64,000 nt of DNA from an uncultured Opitutaceae bacterium (GTDB lineage: Bacteria; Verrucomicrobiota; Verrucomicrobiia; Opitutales; Opitutaceae). The stretch is taken from positions 62,001-126,000 of the forward strand of contig CALAOT010000070.1 of the NCBI GenBank assembly GCA_937889545.1, given 5' to 3'. The notes under the pieces were generated by a model. That model ran no database searches. It was not told the DNA's origin and worked only from the letters and a program-made list of their open reading frames with translations. Shown in pieces: positions 9,295-19,169 of this stretch (positions within the stretch are counted from its first letter, which is position 1; every line of letters begins with the position of its first letter). Position numbers and translations under genes: made by a program.

Positions 9295-11085
9295 CTATGG
9301 GACGGTAGGGGATTTTCGCCACACAAAAACGACGATGTTTTCAATTTTGTGCATCTCGGAGTTCGCCTCCAGAAACTGCGCGATTGCTGTATGAGAAGCA
9401 GGCTGAAACCCCACCACCGGATAGTATGCACATCGCACCTCCGGAAATCGACGCACTTTATTTTCCCATTCCGTTACGGATAATGGAATGTAAAGACATT
9501 GTCTCGAATAGTATTGGAAGTTCGTGCAATCTACTCCCAGTCCGCAAAACAGCACATTCCTCGCCGACCCCGCCTCAAGAACCTCTGCGGCTTCCCGAAA
9601 CCCATCACTACTAATGTACCAGCATCCTGGCACCCAAACGACAAGTAGTGACGCGACGATTACTGCAATAGCGATGTAGCTGCCACCCCGAAGCATAAAC
9701 CGGGGGGTATAACTTACCCGCCACAACTCGTAAAGGCCCACGTTTAGAAGCAACAGAAAATACGGCAAAAGAAAAATAAAGAACCTGGGATATAAAAAGA
9801 CCGGCCGCAACAGCCACAGCGTCACAAGCGGCAGCAAGAATAGTAGTCCAATATAGGCCGCTGCCAATGAATCGAACCTGCCTAATGAGCGCACTCCGAA
9901 AAGCAAGAGTCCAACGATCATTATCGCAATCAATCTTGGTGCGCCACCCGAAAGCATAGTAAACACCGCTAACGGAAAGCTTATATTAAAGTCCCCCTTC
10001 ACGCTCGAATGAACGTTCTCGACCAACGGCACCAACACCGGCGAATAACACAACACTGCTACCCCAACAATGATAGGAAAGGCAAACAAAAGCGGACGAG
10101 CTTCCTGCCAACCCATCGACTTTCTCCTACTACCAACAGACGTCTGCCGCAGCGCAACGCCGAGAAACAAAAGAAACTGAACAATTACGACCAGACTTGC
10201 ATAGAGGTGAAAATATATCGCCGCGCTGTTCGCGAGTATGTAGCCAAGCAACAGTCGTCGAGAAGGCTTACGCATAATCCTGAGAAATTGGTGGCTAGAT
10301 ACTAGGACAAAAAACATCATACCTGCATACCCTCTGGCAGAACAATCATAAAGCACACTTGTGGGGGACATCGCTAAGCACATTGCCGTCATTGCCGACC
10401 AGAATACTGGCAAATACCGCTGAGCTGCGTAGAATAAATAAGCCACTGTACCTAACCCCAGGAGTAGCGACGGCAATCTTAGGGCCCACTCGTGTCGGCC
10501 AAATAGCTCCTGTGAAAAGCGGGCCGCGAGCGAGTAGGCTATGTGGTTATTGAACATTCTGTATGTCGACACGGTTTCCCAAAGGCTCTTTCCGTCGATA
10601 AAGTGCATGGCCGTGTATATCTCGTCGTTCCCTAGGCCCCTTCCCATCCAACGTAGGCGTACGAGGAGAGCGAGACATAGGATGAGGAACAACCAGATTT
10701 GACCGCGCATTGGGTTGGCATCCATTATAGCCGCAGAGGACTGTAGAGGCATGTGTCGCCGAAGCCCGCACATTAAGACCCAATACGGTAATAGAATGAA
10801 AGTGATAACTACTATGGTTAGTTGCTCGGCGGCGACGGCAGCCTTATTGAAGTGCTGAATGCCCACGACGTTGAACTCTCTTCCTCCCGTCAGGACTCGC
10901 ACCCATGAGGCGAACGGCACGAAGATATGCGGGAAGATCCAGCGATGAGAAAGGAGAATTCCAGTAGCACCCAGTAGGCACAACGCAGAGCAGATTATCG
11001 CGGCGAATAGCACAGGATCGCCTTTCAGGAGCGTCTTGAGCCGCAGCAGGCGGGTGACAGCGTTTTCGGATGGAGGCGGTTGCAT
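9295..11085 (-). CDS. GT39/PMT-like membrane glycosyltransferase
   Basis: A 596-residue multi-pass inner-membrane protein resembling dolichyl-phosphate-mannose:protein mannosyltransferases and ArnT-like GT39 enzymes, which move a sugar from a polyprenyl-phosphate carrier to an acceptor outside the membrane. The first periplasmic loop has RWMGRGLGNDEIYTAMHFID with the expected acidic pair, followed by NNHIAYSLAARFSQELFG and HEWALRLPSLLLG. At least ten hydrophobic helices follow. The start is supported by an AAGGA ribosome site about seven bases upstream. The region looks less GC-rich than its surroundings, consistent with acquisition. The acceptor is unknown. Confidence 0.8.
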   Translation of the reverse strand: MQPPPSENAVTRLLRLKTLLKGDPVLFAAIICSALCLLGATGILLSHRWIFPHIFVPFASWVRVLTGGREFNVVGIQHFNKAAVAAEQLTIVVITFILLPYWVLMCGLRRHMPLQSSAAIMDANPMRGQIWLFLILCLALLVRLRWMGRGLGNDEIYTAMHFIDGKSLWETVSTYRMFNNHIAYSLAARFSQELFGRHEWALRLPSLLLGLGTVAYLFYAAQRYLPVFWSAMTAMCLAMSPTSVLYDCSARGYAGMMFFVLVSSHQFLRIMRKPSRRLLLGYILANSAAIYFHLYASLVVIVQFLLFLGVALRQTSVGSRRKSMGWQEARPLLFAFPIIVGVAVLCYSPVLVPLVENVHSSVKGDFNISFPLAVFTMLSGGAPRLIAIMIVGLLLFGVRSLGRFDSLAAAYIGLLFLLPLVTLWLLRPVFLYPRFFIFLLPYFLLLLNVGLYELWRVSYTPRFMLRGGSYIAIAVIVASLLVVWVPGCWYISSDGFREAAEVLEAGSARNVLFCGLGVDCTNFQYYSRQCLYIPLSVTEWENKVRRFPEVRCAYYPVVGFQPASHTAIAQFLEANSEMHKIENIVVFVWRKSPTVP

Positions 11086-11149
11086 TATTCCTTCTTATTG
11101 TTCGGATAACGAATAAATGTATAGCGACTAAGTATAACGGCGTAGACGT

Positions 11150-11614
11150 TCAGTTAGTGTCTGGCAGGTTGCTCACATAGTACATGCTCGTGAGCAACAT
11201 GACCCGGGACAAGATGGGGATGGCGAGGCGCTGCCGAGAGTCGGTAAAGATCAGTCTGCTGACTGACCATGCAAGAGCTCCCACTGCGAACGTTTCGACA
11301 AGGCCCAGCGACCAAGAAAGCCGCCGAAGGGCATCTATGGCACGCGCAATTCGTAACCGATCGCCGCTTGCCTTTTCCAATGCAACGACACCAAAACCAC
11401 TGCCGCTTACACCGATTCGGAAAATATACGCCGCAGTCGTGATGATCGCCTCAAACGTCCCGAACAAACCAACGCCGAAAGGTCCGAGAAGCAGGCCAAG
11501 AAACTTCACCCGCGCGAGTCCGACTGCCATGGTCACGACGCCTGCATTTCCCAGCAGCGCCGCCGACTCTAAGAGGCCACGATATGCGGATCGGTCAGTT
11601 GACACGTCAGACAC
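11150..11614 (-). pseudogene. Remnant of a polysaccharide flippase (Wzx-like)
   Basis: The 154 residues match the N-terminal third of oligosaccharide flippases (MATE/Wzx group). A starting helix pair with GLARVKFLGLLLGPFGVGLFG is typical of the family, whose members usually run 450-500 residues with 12-14 helices. Reading stops at 11150 after NLPDTN, and no flippase-like sequence continues downstream before the GT39 gene. A recombination junction near 11150 is the simple explanation. A working flippase would have to come from elsewhere. Confidence 0.7.
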
Positions 11615-11646
11615 AGCGTTTTCTAGGAAGACGGAGCATGACCGAC

Positions 11647-12726
11647 TCAGGATCGCTGAAAAATCCTGCTATAAAGACGGAGGAATTTGCTAACAATGCC
11701 TCGCCCCTCAAGCAGTGCAAACGCGCGCGCCTGCCTTATTCTCCGCTGTTCATATTTCCTGCCCGAGGCAAACCGACTACGGCGAAATGCATCCGATTTG
11801 GACTGGGAAAAGATATGCTCAAATTGGGCCAGCACAGTTTCGTCCTGCAACGACCTAGGAATGTTGTTATCCGGGAAGAACGGTTCCGCCAGGATCTTGC
11901 TGAAAAGGCCGGCATTCTGATCGATCTGACGCACTCGCTCCACCACCGCGTCGGCATTCGGGAACTCGTGACAATTAACGAAGCGCCGAGTGTTAAAGTC
12001 GCGTCCGATTTCAGAATTTCCCCAATAAATAGGGATCGTATCTGCGGCCAGGGCATGAACAATCTTCTCGGTCGTATAGCCTGGAGTTGATGAATTCTCA
12101 AATGCGACGGTGAACCTGTAGCGCTTTTGAAAGCGCACCTTTTCTGATCCCCAATCGCCGTGATAAGCGGGCCCCAATCTGGATTCGCAGTTATTGAGAT
12201 GGGAGCCCACAGAATCGACCTTTTGATACTGATTTAGTGCTGCAAAAATCTCATCCCGAAAAGGGTCGGCATCGGCATTGGAGTATATGAAATTGCAGAA
12301 GCGGTCCTTTTCACCAACGTTCACTTCTAAAGGGTTCGTTCGTCTCCTTTGCCGGATTTCATCGAATTGATTCATCAACATAAAAAAGGGACACCGGCAG
12401 TACCGGTCGCCAAAAGTCATCCAAGATGAACCGAAGGCATAATCACATATATTGAAATCTGGTTGGATGTTTTCGCCGGTAAAAAAAATGCGCACCGCAT
12501 TGGGAAACCTAAGGACGTTGTCGCCAAACACCGAAAAGACTACATAATCAGGATTCTGTCCATCAATGGTCACTTTGTGCAGCCGGCGAAGCCACTTGAG
12601 GATCGTGTAATCAGGGCTTTCTTCGCTGACTTGGACAGTGAATCGGCTTGGGGACTGCGCGGATAAGTCCTTCTTCCAACCTGGTAAATCAGCTAGATCA
12701 GCAAACGCGACGCGTATCTCCGCCAT
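11647..12726 (-). CDS. GT10-family alpha-1,3/4-fucosyltransferase-like protein
   Basis: A 359-residue glycosyltransferase. The strongest evidence is the C-terminal donor-binding block, where RFTVAFENSSTPGYTTEKIV and ALAADTIPIYWGNSEIG match the GT10 signature (GDP-fucose binding, GT-B fold). The N-terminal half contains RIFFTGENIQPDFNICDYAFG, also typical. Family members transfer L-fucose to GlcNAc or Glc in glycans, so this suggests a fucosylated surface polymer, though donor specificity is inferred. The basic C-terminal tail may hold the enzyme to the membrane. It lies 88 bases downstream of the methyltransferase gene in the same direction, with no clear ribosome site. Confidence 0.85.
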   Translation of the reverse strand: MAEIRVAFADLADLPGWKKDLSAQSPSRFTVQVSEESPDYTILKWLRRLHKVTIDGQNPDYVVFSVFGDNVLRFPNAVRIFFTGENIQPDFNICDYAFGSSWMTFGDRYCRCPFFMLMNQFDEIRQRRRTNPLEVNVGEKDRFCNFIYSNADADPFRDEIFAALNQYQKVDSVGSHLNNCESRLGPAYHGDWGSEKVRFQKRYRFTVAFENSSTPGYTTEKIVHALAADTIPIYWGNSEIGRDFNTRRFVNCHEFPNADAVVERVRQIDQNAGLFSKILAEPFFPDNNIPRSLQDETVLAQFEHIFSQSKSDAFRRSRFASGRKYEQRRIRQARAFALLEGRGIVSKFLRLYSRIFQRS

Positions 12727-12813
12727 GTTGGGTCGTGTGCGATTAAATTGAACGTCCTCGAGGCACTAAATTTCGCCCCGAGGTTAGGATGCGCGCAAAC
12801 AATATATCCGGTG

Positions 12814-13380
12814 TCAGTCCCATTGATCACCTTTCCCAAAGCGAAGATTATTTTCCCCAAAAAATTGTTCCGACTGCTCGGGCGAGAAATGACTGATCCA
12901 TTCGCGGCCAAAGCGGATCACGAGCTCCCTATTCCCACCGGCGGAGGGATTGTAGCTAATGAGTATATTACTGGCGTAGCTTTGGAAACGCTTGAGAAAG
13001 ACCGAGGGTTCATTGATGTATTCGATCAAGCCGCTGCATACTGCAAAAACGGACTTCCTCTCGGACGTTGGATAAAGGCCACGGTTGAAATCGACGACTA
13101 TGGTGTCGGGAGAAGTGGCAACTAGGACGCAAGGCACGTAAAGGCCGCCTCCGGTCAAATGTCTGCGGAGGGTCTGGGCACCGGCGCCAAGGTCCAGCAC
13201 TCGACTGCCAGGAAGTATATGATGGCCTAGAACCTTGGTCCGCGCATCCCAAGTCCGAAGCTCCTTGGCATTCCTCTCCCATCGGGGATAGTCGGTCAGA
13301 TGGAGCGCGGCCTTGACGGTTCGGAGCACCTTGCCGAAAGATCGGCCAGCCGTGACAAAGATGGAGGGTGCATGGGGCAT
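12814..13380 (-). CDS. SAM-dependent methyltransferase-like protein, C-terminus cut by a nonsense codon
   Basis: 188 residues with a short class I methyltransferase core: SAM-binding motif I reads SRVLDLGAGAQTLRRHL, and HFSPEQSEQFF matches the late part of the family. The frame ends at a TGA (12814-12816) right after GDQWD, but the same frame continues HRIYCLRAS to a TAA at 12784. That continuation resembles the normal family ending, so the TGA looks like a CGA-to-TGA change that removes nine residues. The protein may keep partial function. Substrate unknown; context suggests a sugar or lipid-linked glycan. Confidence 0.6.
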   Translation of the reverse strand: MPHAPSIFVTAGRSFGKVLRTVKAALHLTDYPRWERNAKELRTWDARTKVLGHHILPGSRVLDLGAGAQTLRRHLTGGGLYVPCVLVATSPDTIVVDFNRGLYPTSERKSVFAVCSGLIEYINEPSVFLKRFQSYASNILISYNPSAGGNRELVIRFGREWISHFSPEQSEQFFGENNLRFGKGDQWD

Positions 13381-13473
13381 GATTTATTTCGCAACTCGGA
13401 AGGGCCGTTGGGCAAATGTGGGGATCTAGGTGGCGCCGATAAAGATCGAATGTTCGGATATGATCAGCCTAGA

Positions 13474-14022
13474 CTACACTGTTAGATCATAGACAATTAG
13501 GGGACTCTTCAGCGAGCGAAATAACTCATCCAGCTTGGGCTCGCGATTGACCGCCACGATAAGTTCAGCATGAGAGAAAACGGCCGACAGGCCGCCCGTG
13601 AGATACCGGGCGATGAACGGAATCCTATGGAGGAAGTACTCTCGGTTAGCCCCAGTCAGGCTGGCAATGTGAACATGCGGATCGTAGACGTGGACAGTGA
13701 ATTCCTTGCCTAGAAGCCGCTCGAGAACGTCGATGATTGGGCTGTCGCGTAGGTCATCGGTGCTGTATTTGAATGCGAGGCCGATGATGCCTATTTTCTG
13801 GACGCCAAAGTCAAGATTGCGTTTAGAAACGAGTCCCTTTTGGAATTCGTTGCTTCGTTCAATCGATTCCAAAACCGGAGCTTGCAAATAATGGTCATGT
13901 GCGATGGTGCGAAGCGCCTTCAGGTCCTTGGGCGGACAGGCTCGCTCTAGAACGCCAACCCTCAAGGCCTCCGCAAGCCGCAACTCATTGGTGATCCGCT
14001 TCGCCGTCCGCGCTGTACACAA
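13474..14022 (-). pseudogene. C-terminal remnant of a nucleotide-sugar 6-dehydrogenase
   Basis: The 182 residues correspond to the second half of UDP-glucose/GDP-mannose dehydrogenases. KIGIIGLAFKYSTDDLRDSP is the C-terminal nucleotide-binding start, and ERACPPKDLKAL aligns with the active-site block usually written GxCLPKD, with Leu changed to Pro. The whole N-terminal NAD-binding domain (about 200 residues) is absent. Such enzymes make uronic acids for polysaccharides, but this copy cannot be active. Confidence 0.75.
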
Positions 14023-14106
14023 ACTTCTGCATCGCGCTTCACCGGCGTAATCGTTTAAGTCAGAAGTATTGGAACCAGTCGGTCGAATTCGCCGCCGCTA
14101 AAACCC

Positions 14107-17100
14107 TCATGGCTTCGTGGCCGCAGCGGTTAGCGCACCCTTTCCGGAAAACGTGAAAGAGCCTCCGGTTCCCGCGTTCGTCACGAAACACGAATAGGGA
14201 GACCGCAGGTAGAGAATCGGCGAACTCCCGGTTGGAAGCGAGCCGGTGCTGCCAAGATTGCCCGGATGGCCACCAGACGCTTCAAACTTCGCTCGAACGC
14301 TGGCATTCGAAAAATCAACGTACTGCGTCTCTGAGAACCAGAATTCACTGAGGTCAAAAGTCGCCCCGTAATTTCCCGGTCCTGGCACGTTCGTACTTGA
14401 ACCAATACTGACCTGAGCCGGGCTTGCCGCCATGTATGCGCAAGGATAATGCCCCAGGGGGAATCGGAGGTGGTTGTCGCTTACGTCGTTCACGTACAGG
14501 CATGAGGTCTGCGGGGTCTTGAGGTTCCAACTTGCCTGTACATGCAGCCAGCCGTCCGCCTGTGTGTGGGCAGACGTTCTCGAAACAAACCCGGGCGAAG
14601 AATCGGTTCCGCACACGGCTATTTCCACGTAGATCTTGCCGACGTCGCTGCCAGTCCCATCGCACAACCAGATATGCGCCAAATTTCTGCCGATTTCAAA
14701 GATAGCAAACTCGTTTTTGGCACATGGTCCCGCAACATTAGGTAAGCGAATCCAGAAATTCATCGACCCAACGTATGTCGTATCGTTGGTACCTTTAAAA
14801 TCCTTCCCCAATCCGAGCGACGTAGTGGACGGAAATGCGCCACCCGTGAAATGCGTCGCGTAATTAACGGATCCCGACGTGGGCACAGTTACGGTCAGGC
14901 TCTGCACCACCGAGTCCGCCAAATAGTCCGCATTGCCAGCCTGCGTGGCAGTTATCTCGGTCGTGCCCGCGCCGACGATTGTCATGGTACTTCCGCTCAC
15001 AGTTGCCACGCTCAGGTCTGAACTGGTAAAGCTGACCGGCAGCCCCGAACTTGCCGTTGCGACAAGCGAAAACGGCGGGCTCGTCGTGAGCTTCGCAGCA
15101 ATCGCGCTAAATGTGATCGTTTGTGCGGCTTTGTCCACTGTTAAAATTCCGGCGCCACTGGTGACCGGCGATCCGACTCCATTGCTAAGGACAACGGAAT
15201 ATCTGCCGCCCGAGTCAGTCATTTGCGCATTAGATATCTGAAGTGTATCCGACGCCGAGCCGGATACCCTGCCACCGTCCGTGAGGGCACTGCCGTTCAA
15301 GTACCATCGACAAAACGGGGCTGGCATGCCGGTTGCGTAAACCGTGAATGTCGCGCTTGCACCATAGATCACGCCCTGGTCTTGCGGTTCGACGACGATC
15401 GCGACAGCGGCAGTTTCAACAATCAGCTTGCCATTCTTGCTGGTAATCTTGCCGGAAGATCCTGTGGCAACGCAGCTATATAATTTTCCCGAGAGACTGG
15501 CCGATGCGTCTGTTATCGTCAGGGTTGAGGTTGTTACGCCCGAGTATGTGCTCGAATTCGAGAGAGCGGTCCATGTTGCACCTCCGTTTGAGCTAACCTG
15601 CCATTGGAATGCCGTGAAGCCAGTCGGAACGATCGAGAAAGAGGCCGTGCCTCCCGCAGGGACTGTTGCCGTGAAGGTCTGGTCTATCAGATTCGTTACG
15701 GCTGGTGGCGGCGACCCGTTCAAAAACCGGTACATCGCCGGTATGATGGGATAAAGTGACGTGCCGGGAGAAGTGACCGTGCCCTCGGACAAAGGTGGAT
15801 TTGTCGGATTAACAGGAGGCCAAGCCATGTTTCCAAACCAGCTTGGCGTCTCGGTCAAATAAAGGCTGTCCGGCAGGGTGCGATCCGGGATTGTTGGATC
15901 CCAGATAATGGCGTTATTGAAATAGTCGAAATTTCCGTGGCGCAGGATGGTCGCCTTGGTTCGATTGTCGCTTACGACCCCAGCGCTGTCGTCATCATTG
16001 TATCCTAGGCGGTATATTGCGCGGAAGTGACCTTCATAAGTCATCGACCCGCCTGCTGCCAACTGATCGGCCACCATGGCAGGATAGCCAAGGATATTTC
16101 CGACGACGGTCATGTTGTAATTCCATCGGTCAAAATCTATCGTCTCTGACCCCTCGAAATCCTTATATTTAAGCATGTGGCCTTCCTGCAGGCGGAAATG
16201 ATTTCGGAAATACACCAGGTTACTTGCGCTGCCGTGCACGTAATCGCAGTAACCCCGTCCGCCAACATTGCCTTCAAAGAGGCAGAACCTAGGATTGGAT
16301 CCGTGAGTCAGGAAGTCCTGGTAGAGATAGCCGTCGTTCGGAACGGGATTGACGAGCGATGAGACTAAGGTTCCGTTTGCGTTGTCATTGGGGTCGAGGC
16401 TGAAATTATATGCGATGACATGGCCCGTATTGATCCCGTCTACCACGAAGGAATGCCGGCAAAAATAGGCGATGTTGTCCTCAACCAAGTTGTTAAAATT
16501 CCATCCCATCAACCTGATTCCGTAACCGCTTCCACCCTTTGCGTTGAATGGTTCGTGGACGTAGTTCTGCCGAAATTCGCAATCGATCGTATTGCTCGCC
16601 ACAATGAAATTCAGCGCGCTGTTCTTCACTTCCACGTTCTTCACCCATGAATCCATCGTGTTGTTTACCGATACGGCATTTGCCATGGGAAGGGCCTGCA
16701 TGATCTGGATCGACAGATTCTCAAGTCCCTGCCCGGTTCCGTTCGGAATATAGAGCAATGCTGCGGTCATGTTGCCGGAGAATGTCCAGTAGAACGGCCT
16801 ATCGAATTTCACGGTAGCCTCGTTGATTGAAACCACCTTGAAGCCCTGTCCATGGTGAGCATAAATCCCTCCTCCTGACAGATAGGTCCCTCCCCAACCA
16901 ATCCCCTGATTGTACCACACTCCTCCGTTGGGAACGCCATCGCAAGGTTGCGGCAATGTGGCGGGGCTGACGTCACCAGGCAGCATCACATAAATTGTAT
17001 CGAACCCAAGGGAGTCGTTGTCACCAAAAGTCCATTGGCCCGCGGAAAGCGCAAAATTGGAAACAAGCTGTAGAATTGACTCCGTACCTGCTCCTGTTGA

Positions 17101-17856
17101 ATAAAACAGCTCTCGGATCTTGGCCTGGACGAGACTTGGGGTTCCGCCGCTAGCCGACTTGAGGTAATATGCGCCGGGAACGGTGGGCGATGCGTGCCAA
17201 CTATAGCTTGAACTCGGCAGGCTTACAGATTCCAAGCCCCCGCCCACCGAAACTCCAATGCTGGGATCATAATCCTCGGCCACCACCAACATGTCCCCGA
17301 CTGCCACCTTGGCTATATCGCTGGGGCTTGAAAACGTCAGCGAAGTCGATCCCACGGTGTAGCCACTTCGCAGGTTCGCGAGCCAAGCTCCAAGCCGGGT
17401 GCCACCGCTCATGTTCACGGCGGTTCCCACTGTATCGCACTTGATGTTTGTGTGCGCTGGGTCTGTCTGCGACCCGGCCCCACGAAGAATGACGCCGCGA
17501 TACGGGAACTTGATCGTATTGGCTATCCGATAGGTACCCGCGGGCATGAAGACATATTGCTTGGCGGGGCAAAGACTCAGAGCAGCATTGATCGCCGCTG
17601 AATCGTCGGTCACGCCGTCAGCAGCTGCCAGCAACGCAGAGCCGGGAATCTTGATGGTCACGTCGCAGAACTTCGCGTAATCTTGCGGAATGCCGCCGGG
17701 AACCCCCGCCTGAAACATTCCGCCAGGGGGCAGTCGATCAGGCGGGATCATCTCGGCCCGCGATTCGAATGCGCCGATCAGAAAGACAAGCGCAAATATG
17801 CAGGTCATTTGCGACCTGAAAGCGGGTGGGCTACCAGCGGCGACGGTTGTGTTCAT
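14107..17856 (-). CDS. Large secreted beta-helix protein with Ig-like domains and a lectin-like C-terminal domain
   Basis: A 1249-residue exported protein. Residues 1-35 form a signal peptide (hydrophobic MTCIFALVFLIGAF, then SRAE). Residues ~36-720 are a beta-helix with ADGVTDDSAAINAALSLC, strongly similar throughout to the 6443-8656 protein. Then follow two Ig-like units (for example FQWQVSSNGGATWTAL and MTDSGGRYSVVLSNGVGS) and a Big-like unit with SDLSVATVSGSTMTIVGAG, to about residue 995. The last ~250 residues are a separate domain, also found at the end of the 19421-21697 protein. It is probably a surface or matrix protein acting on or binding the exopolysaccharide. It stands alone on its strand; no clear ribosome site is visible. 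Confidence 0.82.
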   Translation of the reverse strand: MNTTVAAGSPPAFRSQMTCIFALVFLIGAFESRAEMIPPDRLPPGGMFQAGVPGGIPQDYAKFCDVTIKIPGSALLAAADGVTDDSAAINAALSLCPAKQYVFMPAGTYRIANTIKFPYRGVILRGAGSQTDPAHTNIKCDTVGTAVNMSGGTRLGAWLANLRSGYTVGSTSLTFSSPSDIAKVAVGDMLVVAEDYDPSIGVSVGGGLESVSLPSSSYSWHASPTVPGAYYLKSASGGTPSLVQAKIRELFYSTGAGTESILQLVSNFALSAGQWTFGDNDSLGFDTIYVMLPGDVSPATLPQPCDGVPNGGVWYNQGIGWGGTYLSGGGIYAHHGQGFKVVSINEATVKFDRPFYWTFSGNMTAALLYIPNGTGQGLENLSIQIMQALPMANAVSVNNTMDSWVKNVEVKNSALNFIVASNTIDCEFRQNYVHEPFNAKGGSGYGIRLMGWNFNNLVEDNIAYFCRHSFVVDGINTGHVIAYNFSLDPNDNANGTLVSSLVNPVPNDGYLYQDFLTHGSNPRFCLFEGNVGGRGYCDYVHGSASNLVYFRNHFRLQEGHMLKYKDFEGSETIDFDRWNYNMTVVGNILGYPAMVADQLAAGGSMTYEGHFRAIYRLGYNDDDSAGVVSDNRTKATILRHGNFDYFNNAIIWDPTIPDRTLPDSLYLTETPSWFGNMAWPPVNPTNPPLSEGTVTSPGTSLYPIIPAMYRFLNGSPPPAVTNLIDQTFTATVPAGGTASFSIVPTGFTAFQWQVSSNGGATWTALSNSSTYSGVTTSTLTITDASASLSGKLYSCVATGSSGKITSKNGKLIVETAAVAIVVEPQDQGVIYGASATFTVYATGMPAPFCRWYLNGSALTDGGRVSGSASDTLQISNAQMTDSGGRYSVVLSNGVGSPVTSGAGILTVDKAAQTITFSAIAAKLTTSPPFSLVATASSGLPVSFTSSDLSVATVSGSTMTIVGAGTTEITATQAGNADYLADSVVQSLTVTVPTSGSVNYATHFTGGAFPSTTSLGLGKDFKGTNDTTYVGSMNFWIRLPNVAGPCAKNEFAIFEIGRNLAHIWLCDGTGSDVGKIYVEIAVCGTDSSPGFVSRTSAHTQADGWLHVQASWNLKTPQTSCLYVNDVSDNHLRFPLGHYPCAYMAASPAQVSIGSSTNVPGPGNYGATFDLSEFWFSETQYVDFSNASVRAKFEASGGHPGNLGSTGSLPTGSSPILYLRSPYSCFVTNAGTGGSFTFSGKGALTAAATKP

Positions 17857-18600
17857 TTATTAGATGTGGTCAGCGATAACCTGCTCCGATCGCAGTCACC
17901 AATGCCTATAGCATATTGGCGCTATTAACTTAGATCCGCGATACGAGCGTGGATTGTCCATCCCGACAAAATACCAGCAAAGGCGCCCTTTCTACTACGC
18001 AGTTATTGTCAATCCCCTAACAATAATTGGTTTTACTATCATATTACTATAGCGACTGTTTCACGCTCGATTTACACGAGGCACCGCGGCTTTTTAACGA
18101 GAGTAAAACGAGTCACTGGTCCACATTGATCCTGGGCCGAGAATTGAATCACACGCGACTGGCGGCATTTCCTGCGGAAGTTTGATGATGCTGCGAAATA
18201 ACCTTTCCGCGCAGTTTTCACGGCCCCTTTAGCTGCGAGACCGGTCCCTCGGAGCCGTACGGCGGTGGCTTGTTCCCAGGCGCATCTCCAGCTGCGTCCT
18301 GAGCAGCCACCGTTTCAGCCGCCACGGCACGCGTTCGGGTCCGGGCACACGTACGGGAACTCGCTCCCCGCATCAGTCTTTGCGCGCATCTTTACGAACT
18401 TCTTATGGACACTGGGAACCTGAATCGGTTCGGATTGTACCGTGCCGGTCGACCTTGTGGCACATTGTCAGGCACGAGGAGGATTATGAACGAATCGACG
18501 TCTCACTGCTTGGCGTCCATGAGCAGTTCGACGCCTACTCCAACTTTGGCATCGGGCGCCGGCCGCACATCGCAGTTCGCAGCGCCACCTGGTCGAAATA
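17857..18600. other. Intergenic region without a recognisable gene
   Basis: Upstream of the large beta-helix gene. The first 200 bases are AT-rich and could hold its promoter. From about 18220 the base use changes to GC-rich, and arginine-rich frames appear that I could not assign. It borders the IS21 remnant and may be further decayed mobile DNA. Confidence 0.4.
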
Positions 18601-18951
18601 CCCGAAAATGGCCCGCCATTTTTGTTGGCACTGCGAAACGAAGACCTCACGAGCTTCCTAGCGAGCCTATCAACGGCTTGGCGCGCCGGAGAAGTCTGAC
18701 CTACTAATTACCGGAAACCTCGGCCTCCGCGCTGCTATCGCACGCGGCCTGATCCGTTTGAATCGGCCCGGCCGGAACTGTGTCAGCTACTTGAAACCTA
18801 TCCGGACCAAACGGGTCTCGAATTGTTTGAGTATCTTCAGACCAAATACCCTCAGTGCTATCGGCCGAACCAGCTCCGTTCGTTGCAACGCCGACTGAAG
18901 ACGTGGCAAACACAGGCGGTACGCCGACTTATTATCTACGGCACGCACTAG
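18601..18951 (+). pseudogene. Remnant of an IS21-family transposase (IstA-like), interrupted by TGA
   Basis: In one continuous frame the sequence reads ALRNEDLTSFLASLSTAWRA then GEV, a TGA, and PTNYRKPRPPRCYRTRPDPF, followed by YPQCYRPNQLRSLQRRLKTW. The YRTRPDPF block and the QLRSLQRRLKTW block are characteristic of the N-terminal region of IS21/IstA transposases. The integrase core and the IstB partner are missing. The TGA occupies the place of an expected Arg (GEVRPT), so it is likely CGA changed to TGA. Confidence 0.65.
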
Positions 18952-19048
18952 ACTTCACAGGTCGCCGGAGAAGCGTCCCACATGGGATACCATGGACCTG
19001 GATAAACGGGAACGGCATGTTCCTCTCGCCAGCAACTTAAGCCATGAG

Positions 19049-19088
19049 GCGGGGGGGAGGCGGGGCTGACGCCCCGCCTCCCCCCCGC
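19049..19088. repeat. Perfect 18-bp GC-only-rich hairpin with TGAC loop
   Basis: The arms 19049-19066 and 19071-19088 are fully complementary, with a four-base loop TGAC. The left arm contains seven consecutive G and then AGGCGGGGC. No T-run follows directly, so it is not a typical intrinsic terminator. It lies between the IS21 remnant and the nearby GTAACAT repeats and may be part of that element or a separate miniature element. Confidence 0.7.
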
Positions 19089-19169
19089 GCCCCTCTCCAC
19101 CCCGATCTTTTTGTCTCTTTGTTCCGGAGGGGAGGAAGCTTCGCTCCCTCCCCTTGAACGGCTCCCTCG

